From positions 1-20,206 of the forward strand of contig LDAQ01000064.1 of assembly GCA_001028025.1 (NCBI GenBank): a DNA stretch of 20,206 nt. Reading direction: 5' to 3'. The notes under the pieces were generated by a model. That model saw only the letters and a program-made list of their open reading frames with translations. It did not search any database and was not told where the DNA came from. The DNA comes from Faecalicatena fissicatena (GTDB lineage Bacteria; Bacillota; Clostridia; Lachnospirales; Lachnospiraceae). The position numbers and the translations under genes were made by a program. Below, piece by piece: positions 13,609 through 20,206 of the stretch (its first letter is position 1; each line of letters opens with the position of its first letter).

Positions 13609-15546
13609 CTAAATATCCAGGTTCTGTACATACTTGGCATTCTCTTCGATAAATTCCCGTCTTGGCTCTACTTTATCTCCCATCAGGGTAGTAAACGTCA
13701 GATCAAGTTCCGAAGATGTCTCTTCGTCCATCGTCACTCTCAGCAGGATTCTATGCTCAGGATCCATGGTTGTCTCCCACAGCTGCTCCGCATCCATCTC
13801 TCCAAGACCTTTGTAACGCTGTATCTTGTTATTGCCGTCCCTTCCAACCTCGGAAAGTATCTGGCTCAGTTCCTCATCGCTGTATGCATACCATACCTTT
13901 TTGTTCTTCTCCAGCTTGTACAGCGGCGGCTGTGCCAGATATACATAGCCATCCTTTATCAGGTCAGGCATAAAACGATATAAAAATGTCAGTAACAGGG
14001 TACTGATATGTGCCCCGTCAACATCAGCATCTGTCATAATAATAATCTTATGATACCGAAGCTTTGTGATCTCAAAATCATCGTGTATTCCTGTTCCAAA
14101 TGCGGTGATCATCGCTTTGATCTCGGCATTTGCATAAATCTTATCCAGCCTTGCCTTTTCCACATTCAGGATCTTTCCTCTCAGCGGAAGGATCGCCTGT
14201 GTGCTTCTGTCCCGTGCAGTCTTTGCGGATCCACCGGCGGAGTCACCCTCTACGATGTAAATCTCACAGTTTTTCGGATCCTTGTCCGAACAGTCGGCAA
14301 GCTTACCAGGCAGGGACATGCCCTCCAGAGCAGACTTTCTTCTGGTCAGATCCCTTGCTTTTCTGGCCGCTTCCCTTGCACGCTGTGCCATTACAGACTT
14401 TTCAACCGTCATCTTGGCAACATTCGGATTCTGTTCCAGGAAAATCTCCAGCTGTGTGCTCACAATATTGTCCACTGCTCCGCGGGCCTCGCTGTTCCCA
14501 AGCTTCTGCTTCGTCTGCCCTTCAAACTGCGGATCTTCGATCTTCACACTGATAATCGCAGTCAGTCCCTCCCGGATATCCTCCCCGGAAAGATTCGGCT
14601 CACTGTCTTTGAGCAGCTTATTTTTTCTTGCATAATCATTAAATGTCTTTGTCAGAGCATTACGGAATCCCACAACATGGGTTCCGCCCTCCGGTGTGGT
14701 GATATTATTTACAAATCCGTAAGTATTGTCGCTGTAGGAATCATTGTGCTGCATGGCAACCTCAACGGCTACATTATCTTTCATCCCCTCACAGTAAATG
14801 ATCTGCTCATAAAGTGCAGTCTTGCTGCGATTCAGGTAAGTAACAAATTCTTTAATTCCTCCCTCGTAGTGGAAGACCTTCTCCACAAGCTCTTCTCCGC
14901 GCTCATCCCTGAGTACGATTTTCAGACCTTTGGTCAGAAAGGCCATCTCACGGAAACGCTGCTTTAATGTATCATAGTCAAATACAGTCTCCTCAAAAAT
15001 CTCATCATCCGGGAAAAATGTTACTTTTGTTCCGCTCTTTTCGTCTTCACATTCTCCAACTACACGCAGCTTGTCTACGACCTTCCCCCGCTCATATCTT
15101 TGCTTATAGATTTTACCTTCGTTGTAAATCTCCACTTCCAGCCACTGGGACAGGGCATTTACGACAGAAGCACCCACTCCATGGAGACCGCCGGATACCT
15201 TGTACCCTCCGCCGCCAAACTTTCCACCCGCATGCAGGATCGTAAAAACGACCTCAACAGCAGGGAGCCCCGCTTTGTGGTTGATTCCTACCGGAATACC
15301 GCGCCCGTTATCTATAACTGTGATTGAATTGCCCTTATTTATACTTACAAAGATTGTATCACAATATCCTGCCAACGCCTCGTCTACGGCGTTGTCAACA
15401 ATCTCATATACCAGATGGTGAAGTCCTCTTGACGAAGTGCTTCCGATGTACATACCCGGTCTTTTTCTTACCGCTTCCAATCCCTCTAATATCTGGATTT
15501 GATCTGCTCCATATTCAGCATCAAATTCTGTACCTGTTGCACCCAT
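13609..15546 (-). CDS. gyrB: DNA gyrase subunit B
   Basis: The 645-residue ATPase subunit of gyrase. The GHKL ATP site is visible: EIVDNAVDEALAG (E48, N52), VIDNGRGIPVG (77-87) and the glycine-rich lid GGKFGGGGYKVSGGLHGVG (107-125). The TOPRIM domain carries YIVEGDSAGGSA and the metal-binding DADVDGAHI. PLYKL and the C-terminal QRYKGLGEMDAEQLWETTMDP complete the family signature. Length is standard for Gram-positive GyrB. The ribosome binding site AGGAGG overlaps the recF stop codon (TAGGAGG) and lies 7 nt before the ATG, so the two genes are tightly linked. The small remB-type gene found between recF and gyrB in Bacillus is absent. Confidence 0.98.
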   Translation of the reverse strand: MGATGTEFDAEYGADQIQILEGLEAVRKRPGMYIGSTSSRGLHHLVYEIVDNAVDEALAGYCDTIFVSINKGNSITVIDNGRGIPVGINHKAGLPAVEVVFTILHAGGKFGGGGYKVSGGLHGVGASVVNALSQWLEVEIYNEGKIYKQRYERGKVVDKLRVVGECEDEKSGTKVTFFPDDEIFEETVFDYDTLKQRFREMAFLTKGLKIVLRDERGEELVEKVFHYEGGIKEFVTYLNRSKTALYEQIIYCEGMKDNVAVEVAMQHNDSYSDNTYGFVNNITTPEGGTHVVGFRNALTKTFNDYARKNKLLKDSEPNLSGEDIREGLTAIISVKIEDPQFEGQTKQKLGNSEARGAVDNIVSTQLEIFLEQNPNVAKMTVEKSVMAQRAREAARKARDLTRRKSALEGMSLPGKLADCSDKDPKNCEIYIVEGDSAGGSAKTARDRSTQAILPLRGKILNVEKARLDKIYANAEIKAMITAFGTGIHDDFEITKLRYHKIIIMTDADVDGAHISTLLLTFLYRFMPDLIKDGYVYLAQPPLYKLEKNKKVWYAYSDEELSQILSEVGRDGNNKIQRYKGLGEMDAEQLWETTMDPEHRILLRVTMDEETSSELDLTFTTLMGDKVEPRREFIEENAKYVQNLDI

Positions 15547-15557
15547 TTAAAAACCTC

Positions 15558-16643
15558 CTAATTTTCTTTTGCTACCTGTCCATTTTTTACATGGAAAATT
15601 TTATTAATAGAAAATCGATGATTCACAAACTCATCTAAACCAGTACATGTGATTACCGTTTGTATATCATGAATACTATCCAGTAAATAGTTTTGCCTGT
15701 GTTTATCCAGTTCAGACAATACATCATCCAATAAAAGTACCGGCGTATCCCGTATCAGTGACCTGACCAGCTCAATTTCTGACAGTTTCAGCGACAGTGC
15801 GGCAGTACGCTGCTGTCCCTGGGACCCGAATTTTCGGATATCCAGGCTGCCCGCCATAAAACAAAGATCATCTCTGTGGGGTCCCACAGAAGTGCTCTTC
15901 AGCCTCATATCCCTCTCTCTGTTTTTCTTCAAAGCCTGCTCCAGAGTAAGGTTTCCAACGCTGCATTCATAAGAAAGAGTGATATTCTCCTTCCCGCCAG
16001 TTAGTTTATAATGGATATTTGAAATGATTTCATTTACGTCTTCTATGAACCGCTTCCGGCTCTCCATTACTTTTGTTCCGTACTCAACTAATTGCATATC
16101 CCAGATATCCAATGTTTCCCTAAGATTCTCCTGTTTGTAAATGTCTTTGAGTAAGGAATTTCTCTGATTAATGATTCGATTATAGTTAGAAAGATTGCTG
16201 AGATATACTTTATCAAGCTGCGACAGTTCCAGATCAATAAATCTTCTTCTGCCGGAAGGCCCGTCTTTGATAATATTTAAATCCTCCGGAGAAAAAAATA
16301 CAAAATGAATAATTCCAAACAATTCACTTGCTTTACGGATCGGGATTTTATTGATTGCAATGCCTTTGGGGCTGTTCTTTTTCAGATGCATGTCTATCTG
16401 ATACTCGATTCCCCTCTTCTCAACAATGGTCTCCAGATGTGCTTCATCACGTTCAAACTGAATCAAATCTCTGTCTTTAGTCCCTCTGTGAGATTTGGTA
16501 GTCCCGGACAAATAGAGGGCTTCCAGCACATTCGTCTTGCCCTGTGCATTGTCACCGTAGAGAATATTTGTCTTGGGATCAAAGGTCAAATCCAACAATT
16601 CGTAATTCCTGTAATTCTTTAGTTTTAAAGATTTGATTACCAT
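15558..16643 (-). CDS. recF: DNA replication and repair protein RecF
   Basis: A 361-residue SMC-like ATPase that helps load RecA at single-strand gaps, together with RecO and RecR. The Walker A is GDNAQGKTNVLE (about 30-41), the ABC signature region is GSQGQQRTAALSLKL (about 275-289), and the Walker B is PVLLLDDVLSELD (about 302-314). Size is typical. The ATG (16641-16643) has GGAG 5 nt upstream. It lies 41 nt after the S4-domain gene and 11 nt before gyrB, in the conserved origin gene cluster. Confidence 0.97.
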   Translation of the reverse strand: MVIKSLKLKNYRNYELLDLTFDPKTNILYGDNAQGKTNVLEALYLSGTTKSHRGTKDRDLIQFERDEAHLETIVEKRGIEYQIDMHLKKNSPKGIAINKIPIRKASELFGIIHFVFFSPEDLNIIKDGPSGRRRFIDLELSQLDKVYLSNLSNYNRIINQRNSLLKDIYKQENLRETLDIWDMQLVEYGTKVMESRKRFIEDVNEIISNIHYKLTGGKENITLSYECSVGNLTLEQALKKNRERDMRLKSTSVGPHRDDLCFMAGSLDIRKFGSQGQQRTAALSLKLSEIELVRSLIRDTPVLLLDDVLSELDKHRQNYLLDSIHDIQTVITCTGLDEFVNHRFSINKIFHVKNGQVAKEN

Positions 16644-16684
16644 AATTTCTCCATCAGTATGTAATTATCTTACACTTTTTCAGA

Positions 16685-16900
16685 CTATTTTTCAATTTTT
16701 ATTTCCTGGCCGTCAAATTCAACCTTGTCACCGTCGTATAATTTGCGTCCTCTTCTGGTGTCCGTTTCCCCGTTCACCTTTACCATTCCATCCTGGACAA
16801 CCTCTTTTGCCTCCACTCCGGAATCCACAAGACCGGCTGCTTTAAGCGCCTGTCCCAGTTTAATAAATTCATCACTTTCACGTAACTTTATAATCTCCAT
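16685..16900 (-). CDS. yaaA: S4-domain RNA-binding protein YaaA/RlbA
   Basis: A 71-residue protein consisting of one S4 RNA-binding domain: FIKLGQALKAAGLVDSG, then EVVQDGMVKVNGETDTRRGRKLYDGDKVEF. The position between dnaN and recF, and the length, match the Bacillus yaaA (rlbA) gene. The family is thought to act in ribosome biogenesis or RNA binding; its precise target is not settled. AAAGGA stands 6 nt before the ATG (16898-16900). A strong hairpin and a compact terminator-like stem lie between it and dnaN, so its expression may be partly uncoupled from the dnaA-dnaN transcript. Confidence 0.93.
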   Translation of the reverse strand: MEIIKLRESDEFIKLGQALKAAGLVDSGVEAKEVVQDGMVKVNGETDTRRGRKLYDGDKVEFDGQEIKIEK

Positions 16901-16942
16901 ACCGAATCCTTTCTGTTCATCATATGCATTTTAGTGCACATG

Positions 16943-16959
16943 AAAAAACCCCACTGGGG
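16943..16959 (-). terminator. Compact terminator-like hairpin between dnaN and yaaA
   Basis: On the minus strand CCCC-AGT-GGGG followed by six T's (16948-16943). The stem is only 4 GC pairs with a triloop, so it may be a weak or conditional terminator. Its CCCC strand (16956-16959) is also the 3' end of the long hairpin at 16955-17026, so the two folds cannot both form. Confidence 0.45.
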
Positions 16960-17026
16960 ACGCATCCCTTTTATCCCGGCCTGAATCTGCCGTGCCATAT
17001 ATCTGGATAAAAGGGGCACGTCCCCA
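16955..17026. repeat. Long imperfect inverted repeat after dnaN (REP-like)
   Basis: The arms GGGGACG...CCCTTTTATCC (16956-16976) and its complement (17005-17025) pair over 21 positions, with a 3-nt mismatch block (CAT against the position of TGC). A smaller CGGC/GCCG stem lies inside (16977-16992). The GGGGACG and CCCCTTTTATCC edges resemble REP-type palindromes and differ from the GGGGTC family elsewhere in the window. It ends 5 nt before the dnaN stop codon. Confidence 0.75.
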
Positions 17027-17030
17027 CATT

Positions 17031-18140
17031 TTATGCAACCGCGTTAAAGTTAACCGGAAGAATCAAATAAATATAACTCTGCTTTTCATCCTTGATGAAG
17101 CAGGGAGCTTTGGCGTTCATGTAATACAGGTCGACCTCCTCATCATCAATGACTCTCAATGCATCAATCATGAACTTTGGATTAAACCCAATCATCAGGT
17201 CTTTTCCCTCTTTTGTGATAAATATTTCTTCATCCATGGATCCAATCTGGGATTTGATCTTAAGCTCCATAGATTCATCCCTGATATCAATGATAATCGG
17301 CTTCTTGTCCCCTTCTTTGATCAAAAGTGTGGCTCTGTCAATACAGTCCAGAAGTTCTTTCTTGTTGATTCTGACTTTTGTCTCGTAATCGCTGGAAAGC
17401 ATCTGGTCAATCTTGAAATAATCTCCCTCAATCAGTCTGGATACGACGACCGTCCTGTCAAATTCAAACACAATGTGGTTCTTTGTAAACGAAATGTCTA
17501 CATCAGCCTCTGCCTCTCCGCCGATAATCTTGCTGATCTCCTGAAGAGTCTTGCCAGGAACAATGACCTTTTTCGGGGCATAGTCTTCTTTTAACTCGAT
17601 CTTACGAATCGAGATTCTGTGTCCGTCCAGTGAAACTACTTTCAGAATACTGTCCTCAATCTCAAACAGTTCTCCTGTCATCATCTTGTTTGTATCATTA
17701 TCGGCGATCGAAAAGATCGTCTGACGGATCACTTCCTTGAGCGTAAACTCAGAAACGGTAATATAATCTTCTTTCTCAATCACAGGCAGATAGGAGAAAT
17801 CTTCACCTGACTGTGCAGCAATATTAAACTTTGCTTTTTCACAGGTAATCAGTGTCTGATTATCTGAGTCTGTCTCTATGGTTACATCACTGTCCGGAAG
17901 CTTCCGGACGATCTCTGAAAAGATTCTGGCATTCAGTGCGATGATTCCTCTCTCTACGATATCACCTTCGATCCGTGTCTCAATACCAAGTTCCATATCA
18001 TTTGCAGTCAGCTTAACAACATCTGTGGATGCATCCACCAGAATACATTCCAGAATAGGCATTGTGGTTTTTGAGGGTACAGCCTTGGATACAATGCTGA
18101 CTCCTTTTACCAGGTTAGATTTTGTACAAACGATTTTCAT
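17031..18140 (-). CDS. dnaN: DNA polymerase III beta subunit (sliding clamp)
   Basis: The 369-residue DNA clamp that encircles DNA and tethers DNA polymerase III. The N-terminus MKIVCTKSNLVKGVSIVSKAVPSKTTMPILECILVD is the typical first clamp domain (written here as family pattern: K..L..GV..V.KAV..K.TMPIL). The C-terminus ends with LYYMNAKAPCFIKDE and YIYLILPVNFN, matching the usual ...YLI.PVR. tail. The start is placed at the ATG at 18138-18140: GGAG lies 10 nt upstream and the family begins MKI/MKF. An in-frame ATG 45 nt further upstream adds residues not seen in clamps and puts that ribosome binding site inside the gene. It is downstream of dnaA across an oriC-like gap. Confidence 0.97.
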   Translation of the reverse strand: MKIVCTKSNLVKGVSIVSKAVPSKTTMPILECILVDASTDVVKLTANDMELGIETRIEGDIVERGIIALNARIFSEIVRKLPDSDVTIETDSDNQTLITCEKAKFNIAAQSGEDFSYLPVIEKEDYITVSEFTLKEVIRQTIFSIADNDTNKMMTGELFEIEDSILKVVSLDGHRISIRKIELKEDYAPKKVIVPGKTLQEISKIIGGEAEADVDISFTKNHIVFEFDRTVVVSRLIEGDYFKIDQMLSSDYETKVRINKKELLDCIDRATLLIKEGDKKPIIIDIRDESMELKIKSQIGSMDEEIFITKEGKDLMIGFNPKFMIDALRVIDDEEVDLYYMNAKAPCFIKDEKQSYIYLILPVNFNAVA

Positions 18141-18240
18141 ATGTCGGTAACTCCTTTCGATGGGTGTGGTGAAAAAACTTTCCACCGCGTTTTTTATAGA
18201 TAAATATATAAATCAATTCCGTCTTCTTCTTAATAGGGGC

Positions 18241-18427
18241 TGTGGATAAGTTCATAAGTGACTCCAGGCCTTGAAAATCAAGGGGTTGTCCATACTGAAA
18301 ACTGTGTAGACAGGTACTGGAAAGTGATGGGACAAGATGGGGATAAATAAATCCCTAAAATCCTTAACTTTTTTATCAACCTCATAATCCACATAATTTT
18401 AACAGGGTTTTACACAATCTATTCACA
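18241..18427. other. oriC subregion between dnaA and dnaN
   Basis: The 287-nt gap between dnaA and dnaN carries a perfect DnaA box on the minus strand (TTATCCACA, 18241-18249) and one-mismatch boxes at 18338-18346 (minus), 18385-18393, 18408-18416 and 18419-18427 (plus). The stretch 18343-18402 is very AT-rich and is the best candidate for the duplex unwinding element. A small palindrome CCTTGA-AAA-TCAAGG is at 18269-18283. This position and content match the unwinding half of a Bacillus-type bipartite origin. Confidence 0.75.
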
Positions 18428-19798
18428 CTAAATCGGATTGATCTTTTTCTTAATAATGTTCACGGTATTGTTAAGAGCCTCGTCAACTGTAATATCATGC
18501 GCGATTTTCTTAACGCCATGGCTTACAGAAGCGTGATCCTTGCCTCCAAGAATAATACCAATCGTCTTGAGAGCAGTATCGGTCATTGTACGGCAGAGAT
18601 ACATAACAATCTGCCGGGGTAAAACAATCTCAGCATTACGCTTCTTACCCTTTAGTTCAGATACAGGTATATTAAAATGTTCGGATACAACATCAATCAC
18701 CAATTCCGGCGTGATCGTTCGGTTGTCATCCGGAGAAATCATATCCTTCAGGGCTTCTGCGGCCAGAGGGATATCAATCGGCTTCTTCTCCAGATTGGAC
18801 AGGGCGATCAGTTTATTCAGGGAGCCTTCCAGTTCCCTGATATTGGATTTGATATTATTCGCTATATATTGAAGGACTTCATCCGGAATGTGATAACGTT
18901 CCAGTCCGTCCAGCTCTTCTTTCTTTCTAAGTATGGCCATCCTTGTCTCATAATCAGGTGAAGAAATATCGGCAATAAGCCCCCACTCAAAACGAGTGCG
19001 TAGTCTTGCCTCCAGAGTCTCAATATCCTTAGGCGGCTTATCACTGGAGATGATGATCTGCTTGCCCGATACATGAAGGTGATTGAAAGTGTGGAAAAAC
19101 TCTTCCTGTGTACTTTCCTTACCTATTATAAATTGTATATCGTCAATCAGAAGAACATCATTGTTGCGGTACTTCTCACGGAAGGTGGTCATAGCGAGTT
19201 CATTGCCGTTCTTACCTATTTTGAGGGAATCAATCAGTTCATTTGTAAATGTTTCGCTTGTCACATACAGGACCTTCTTGGAAGGATCATTCTCAAGTAT
19301 GAAGTGTGCAACGGAATGCATCAAATGAGTTTTTCCAAGTCCGACACCTCCATATATAAAAAGAGGGTTGTAAATCTCTCCCGGGGATTCCGCCACCGCC
19401 AAAGATGCAGCATGTGCAAAGTTATTATTGCTGCCCACAACAAAAGTATCAAATGTATATTTGGCATTCAGATTCGCATTTTCAAATAGTGCATTTGACT
19501 TCTTATTCTTTATGACATTTTCTTTCTTTTCCTGGATGATGACATTATCTTCAGTAACAAAAGAGATTTCAAACTCTGTTCCTGTAACTTCTGCAATGCA
19601 TACTTTAAAAGGAAGAAGGTACTTTTCTTCGATATGTTCCAGGCTGGCTTTGAGTTTTACAAGAATATAGACTGTGTCATCGGTCACTTCATATACGGTA
19701 AGTGGTGCAATCCACGTATTGTATGAAATATTTGATGAGCAATATTCGTCCTTCATTTTGTTTAAAATCTGCTCCCAATTTTCTACTACAATGTTCAT
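18428..19798 (-). CDS. dnaA: Chromosomal replication initiator protein DnaA
   Basis: A 456-residue AAA+ initiator that binds DnaA boxes and opens oriC. Domain I (about 1-85, NWEQILNKMKDEY...YNTWIAPL) handles helicase and partner contacts. The short linker is charged. The AAA+ domain shows Walker A GGVGLGKTHLMHS (about 149-161) and Walker B LLIDDIQF (about 214-221). The C-terminal box-binding domain carries GGKDHASVSHGVKKI (about 423-437), the DnaA signature. Length is normal. AGGAG stands 8 nt before the ATG (19796-19798). A hairpin in its leader and DnaA boxes upstream suggest autoregulation. Confidence 0.98.
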   Translation of the reverse strand: MNIVVENWEQILNKMKDEYCSSNISYNTWIAPLTVYEVTDDTVYILVKLKASLEHIEEKYLLPFKVCIAEVTGTEFEISFVTEDNVIIQEKKENVIKNKKSNALFENANLNAKYTFDTFVVGSNNNFAHAASLAVAESPGEIYNPLFIYGGVGLGKTHLMHSVAHFILENDPSKKVLYVTSETFTNELIDSLKIGKNGNELAMTTFREKYRNNDVLLIDDIQFIIGKESTQEEFFHTFNHLHVSGKQIIISSDKPPKDIETLEARLRTRFEWGLIADISSPDYETRMAILRKKEELDGLERYHIPDEVLQYIANNIKSNIRELEGSLNKLIALSNLEKKPIDIPLAAEALKDMISPDDNRTITPELVIDVVSEHFNIPVSELKGKKRNAEIVLPRQIVMYLCRTMTDTALKTIGIILGGKDHASVSHGVKKIAHDITVDEALNNTVNIIKKKINPI

Positions 19799-19820
19799 CG
19801 ACAGTACTCCTAATCAATAT

Positions 19821-19853
19821 AATAGAGAGATATGAACGCAAAATCTCTCTATT
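19821..19853 (-). promoter_or_regulatory. Hairpin in the dnaA 5' leader
   Basis: A perfect 11-bp stem (AATAGAGAGAT at 19821-19831 with ATCTCTCTATT at 19843-19853) with an 11-nt loop lies between the proposed -10 and the ribosome binding site, whose AGGAG is at 19807-19811. It has no T run on the minus strand, so it is not a plain terminator. It may stabilise the mRNA or bind a regulator. Confidence 0.6.
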
Positions 19854-19855
19854 AC

Positions 19856-19884
19856 ATTTTACATCAAAACGGTATGAGAAGCAA
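19856..19884 (-). promoter_or_regulatory. Candidate sigma-A promoter of dnaA
   Basis: On the minus strand TTGCTT (19879-19884), exactly 17 nt, then TAAAAT (19856-19861). The start point would fall near 19849, at the base of the leader hairpin, about 50 nt before the dnaA start codon. A perfect DnaA box (19895-19903) lies 10 bp upstream of the -35, placed for autoregulation. Confidence 0.6.
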
Positions 19885-19894
19885 TGAGAAATGA

Positions 19895-20002
19895 TGTGTA
19901 TAACTTTTTGAACAATTTAAACATCTATATTTTCGAGGGTTAAAATCAAAAAATAAAATTTAATCTACAGCTTATCCAACACTTATCCACAGCTTATCCA
20001 CA
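19895..20002. other. oriC subregion upstream of dnaA: phased DnaA-box array
   Basis: Perfect boxes are TTATACACA (minus, 19895-19903) and TTATCCACA (plus, 19983-19991 and 19994-20002). Near matches TAATCTACA (19961-19969) and TTATCCAAC (19972-19980) complete a head-to-tail row of four sites with starts exactly 11 bp apart (19961, 19972, 19983, 19994). Such arrays upstream of dnaA form the DnaA-binding half of Firmicute origins. Confidence 0.85.
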
Positions 20003-20206
20003 TAAGAATCTTAGGGAACGAACTTGTGAGTGAACGGATGGGGGGCGCTCTATGAAAGGCTGTGAATGTTGTGCCGGGTGGGTCTGGTTTCCTGCGGGGG
20101 TGTGTATGACGTTTGAAAGTCCGCACCACTTGATAAGAGGCAGTAACAGATAAAATGTGGGGAATAGAGGGACTTGCCGCAGTTGGCCCGAATGCCGATG
20201 CATTCG
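20003..20206. other. Unassigned G-rich intergenic sequence beyond the origin
   Basis: About 200 nt to the right edge with no credible coding frame. It is rich in G on the plus strand, with runs at 20040-20045, 20076-20082 and 20096-20100, and it contrasts with the AT-rich array beside it. A 7-bp hairpin CGAATGC/GCATTCG closes the window edge (20189-20206). In related genomes rpmH-rnpA read away from this point, so it may be their leader; nothing in the window proves that. Confidence 0.35.

Noticed and set aside
14008..14967. A 319-residue open frame on the plus strand
   Set aside because: It lies wholly antisense to gyrB, has no ribosome binding site and no recognisable domain; it is a by-product of gyrB codon use.
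18269..18283. CCTTGA-AAA-TCAAGG palindrome as a dnaA terminator
   Set aside because: The stem is short and no T run follows on the minus strand; it is more likely incidental or an origin feature.
20130..20158. Plus-strand promoter (TTGATA and TAAAAT) near the right edge
   Set aside because: The spacer is only 15 nt and no gene follows inside the window, so support is too weak.

Overview
The window reads as the replication-origin side of a low-to-mid GC Firmicute chromosome, most likely a strictly anaerobic Clostridia of the Lachnospiraceae (clostridial cluster XIVa) type. That placement is an inference from the dnaA-dnaN-yaaA-recF-gyrB-gyrA gene order, strong AGGAGG-like ribosome binding sites, a two-subunit oxygen-sensitive Fe-S fumarase, a tungsten aldehyde:ferredoxin oxidoreductase with a polyferredoxin, and the protein sequence style. 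Every protein gene except one is on the minus strand.

Right half (about 10990-20206): the origin block, transcribed leftward. A DnaA-box array phased at 11 bp lies upstream of dnaA, and a second box-containing AT-rich stretch lies between dnaA and dnaN, giving a bipartite oriC layout. Then come dnaN, a small S4-domain gene (yaaA/rlbA), recF, gyrB and gyrA. Between dnaN and yaaA is a long imperfect hairpin whose 3' arm overlaps a compact terminator hairpin. Just after gyrA sits a 250-nt structured element, an 86-bp stem closing two internal hairpins, which is the most striking non-coding object in the window.

Middle (about 5790-10620): a redox operon read leftward. It encodes an iron-type alcohol dehydrogenase, a four-cluster ferredoxin, a tungsten aldehyde:ferredoxin oxidoreductase (AOR) and a MoaD/ThiS-like sulfur carrier. 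Together they would connect alcohol, aldehyde, carboxylate and ferredoxin pools. An SCP2-like small gene precedes it, with a tandem repeat in its presumed leader and a cluster of DnaA-box-like sites between it and the dehydrogenase.

Left part (1-5790): an operon of two small regulatory/membrane proteins and one large one (DUF2975, a YozG-type XRE regulator, a DUF4173-like membrane protein). Next is the lone plus-strand gene (C_GCAxxG_C_C cysteine-rich family), then a divergent two-subunit class I fumarase, a PlsC-type acyltransferase and tRNA-Ser(GCU) with a consensus promoter and its own terminator. The left edge holds a strong promoter plus leader that look like the start of an rRNA operon running out of the window.

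A palindromic repeat family built on AAAGGGGTC(A/T)GACCCCTTT appears three times, always between genes of one transcription unit. Two copies are nested in exactly the same phase into the TAA stop codon of the upstream gene. No transposase, phage gene or CRISPR array is visible.
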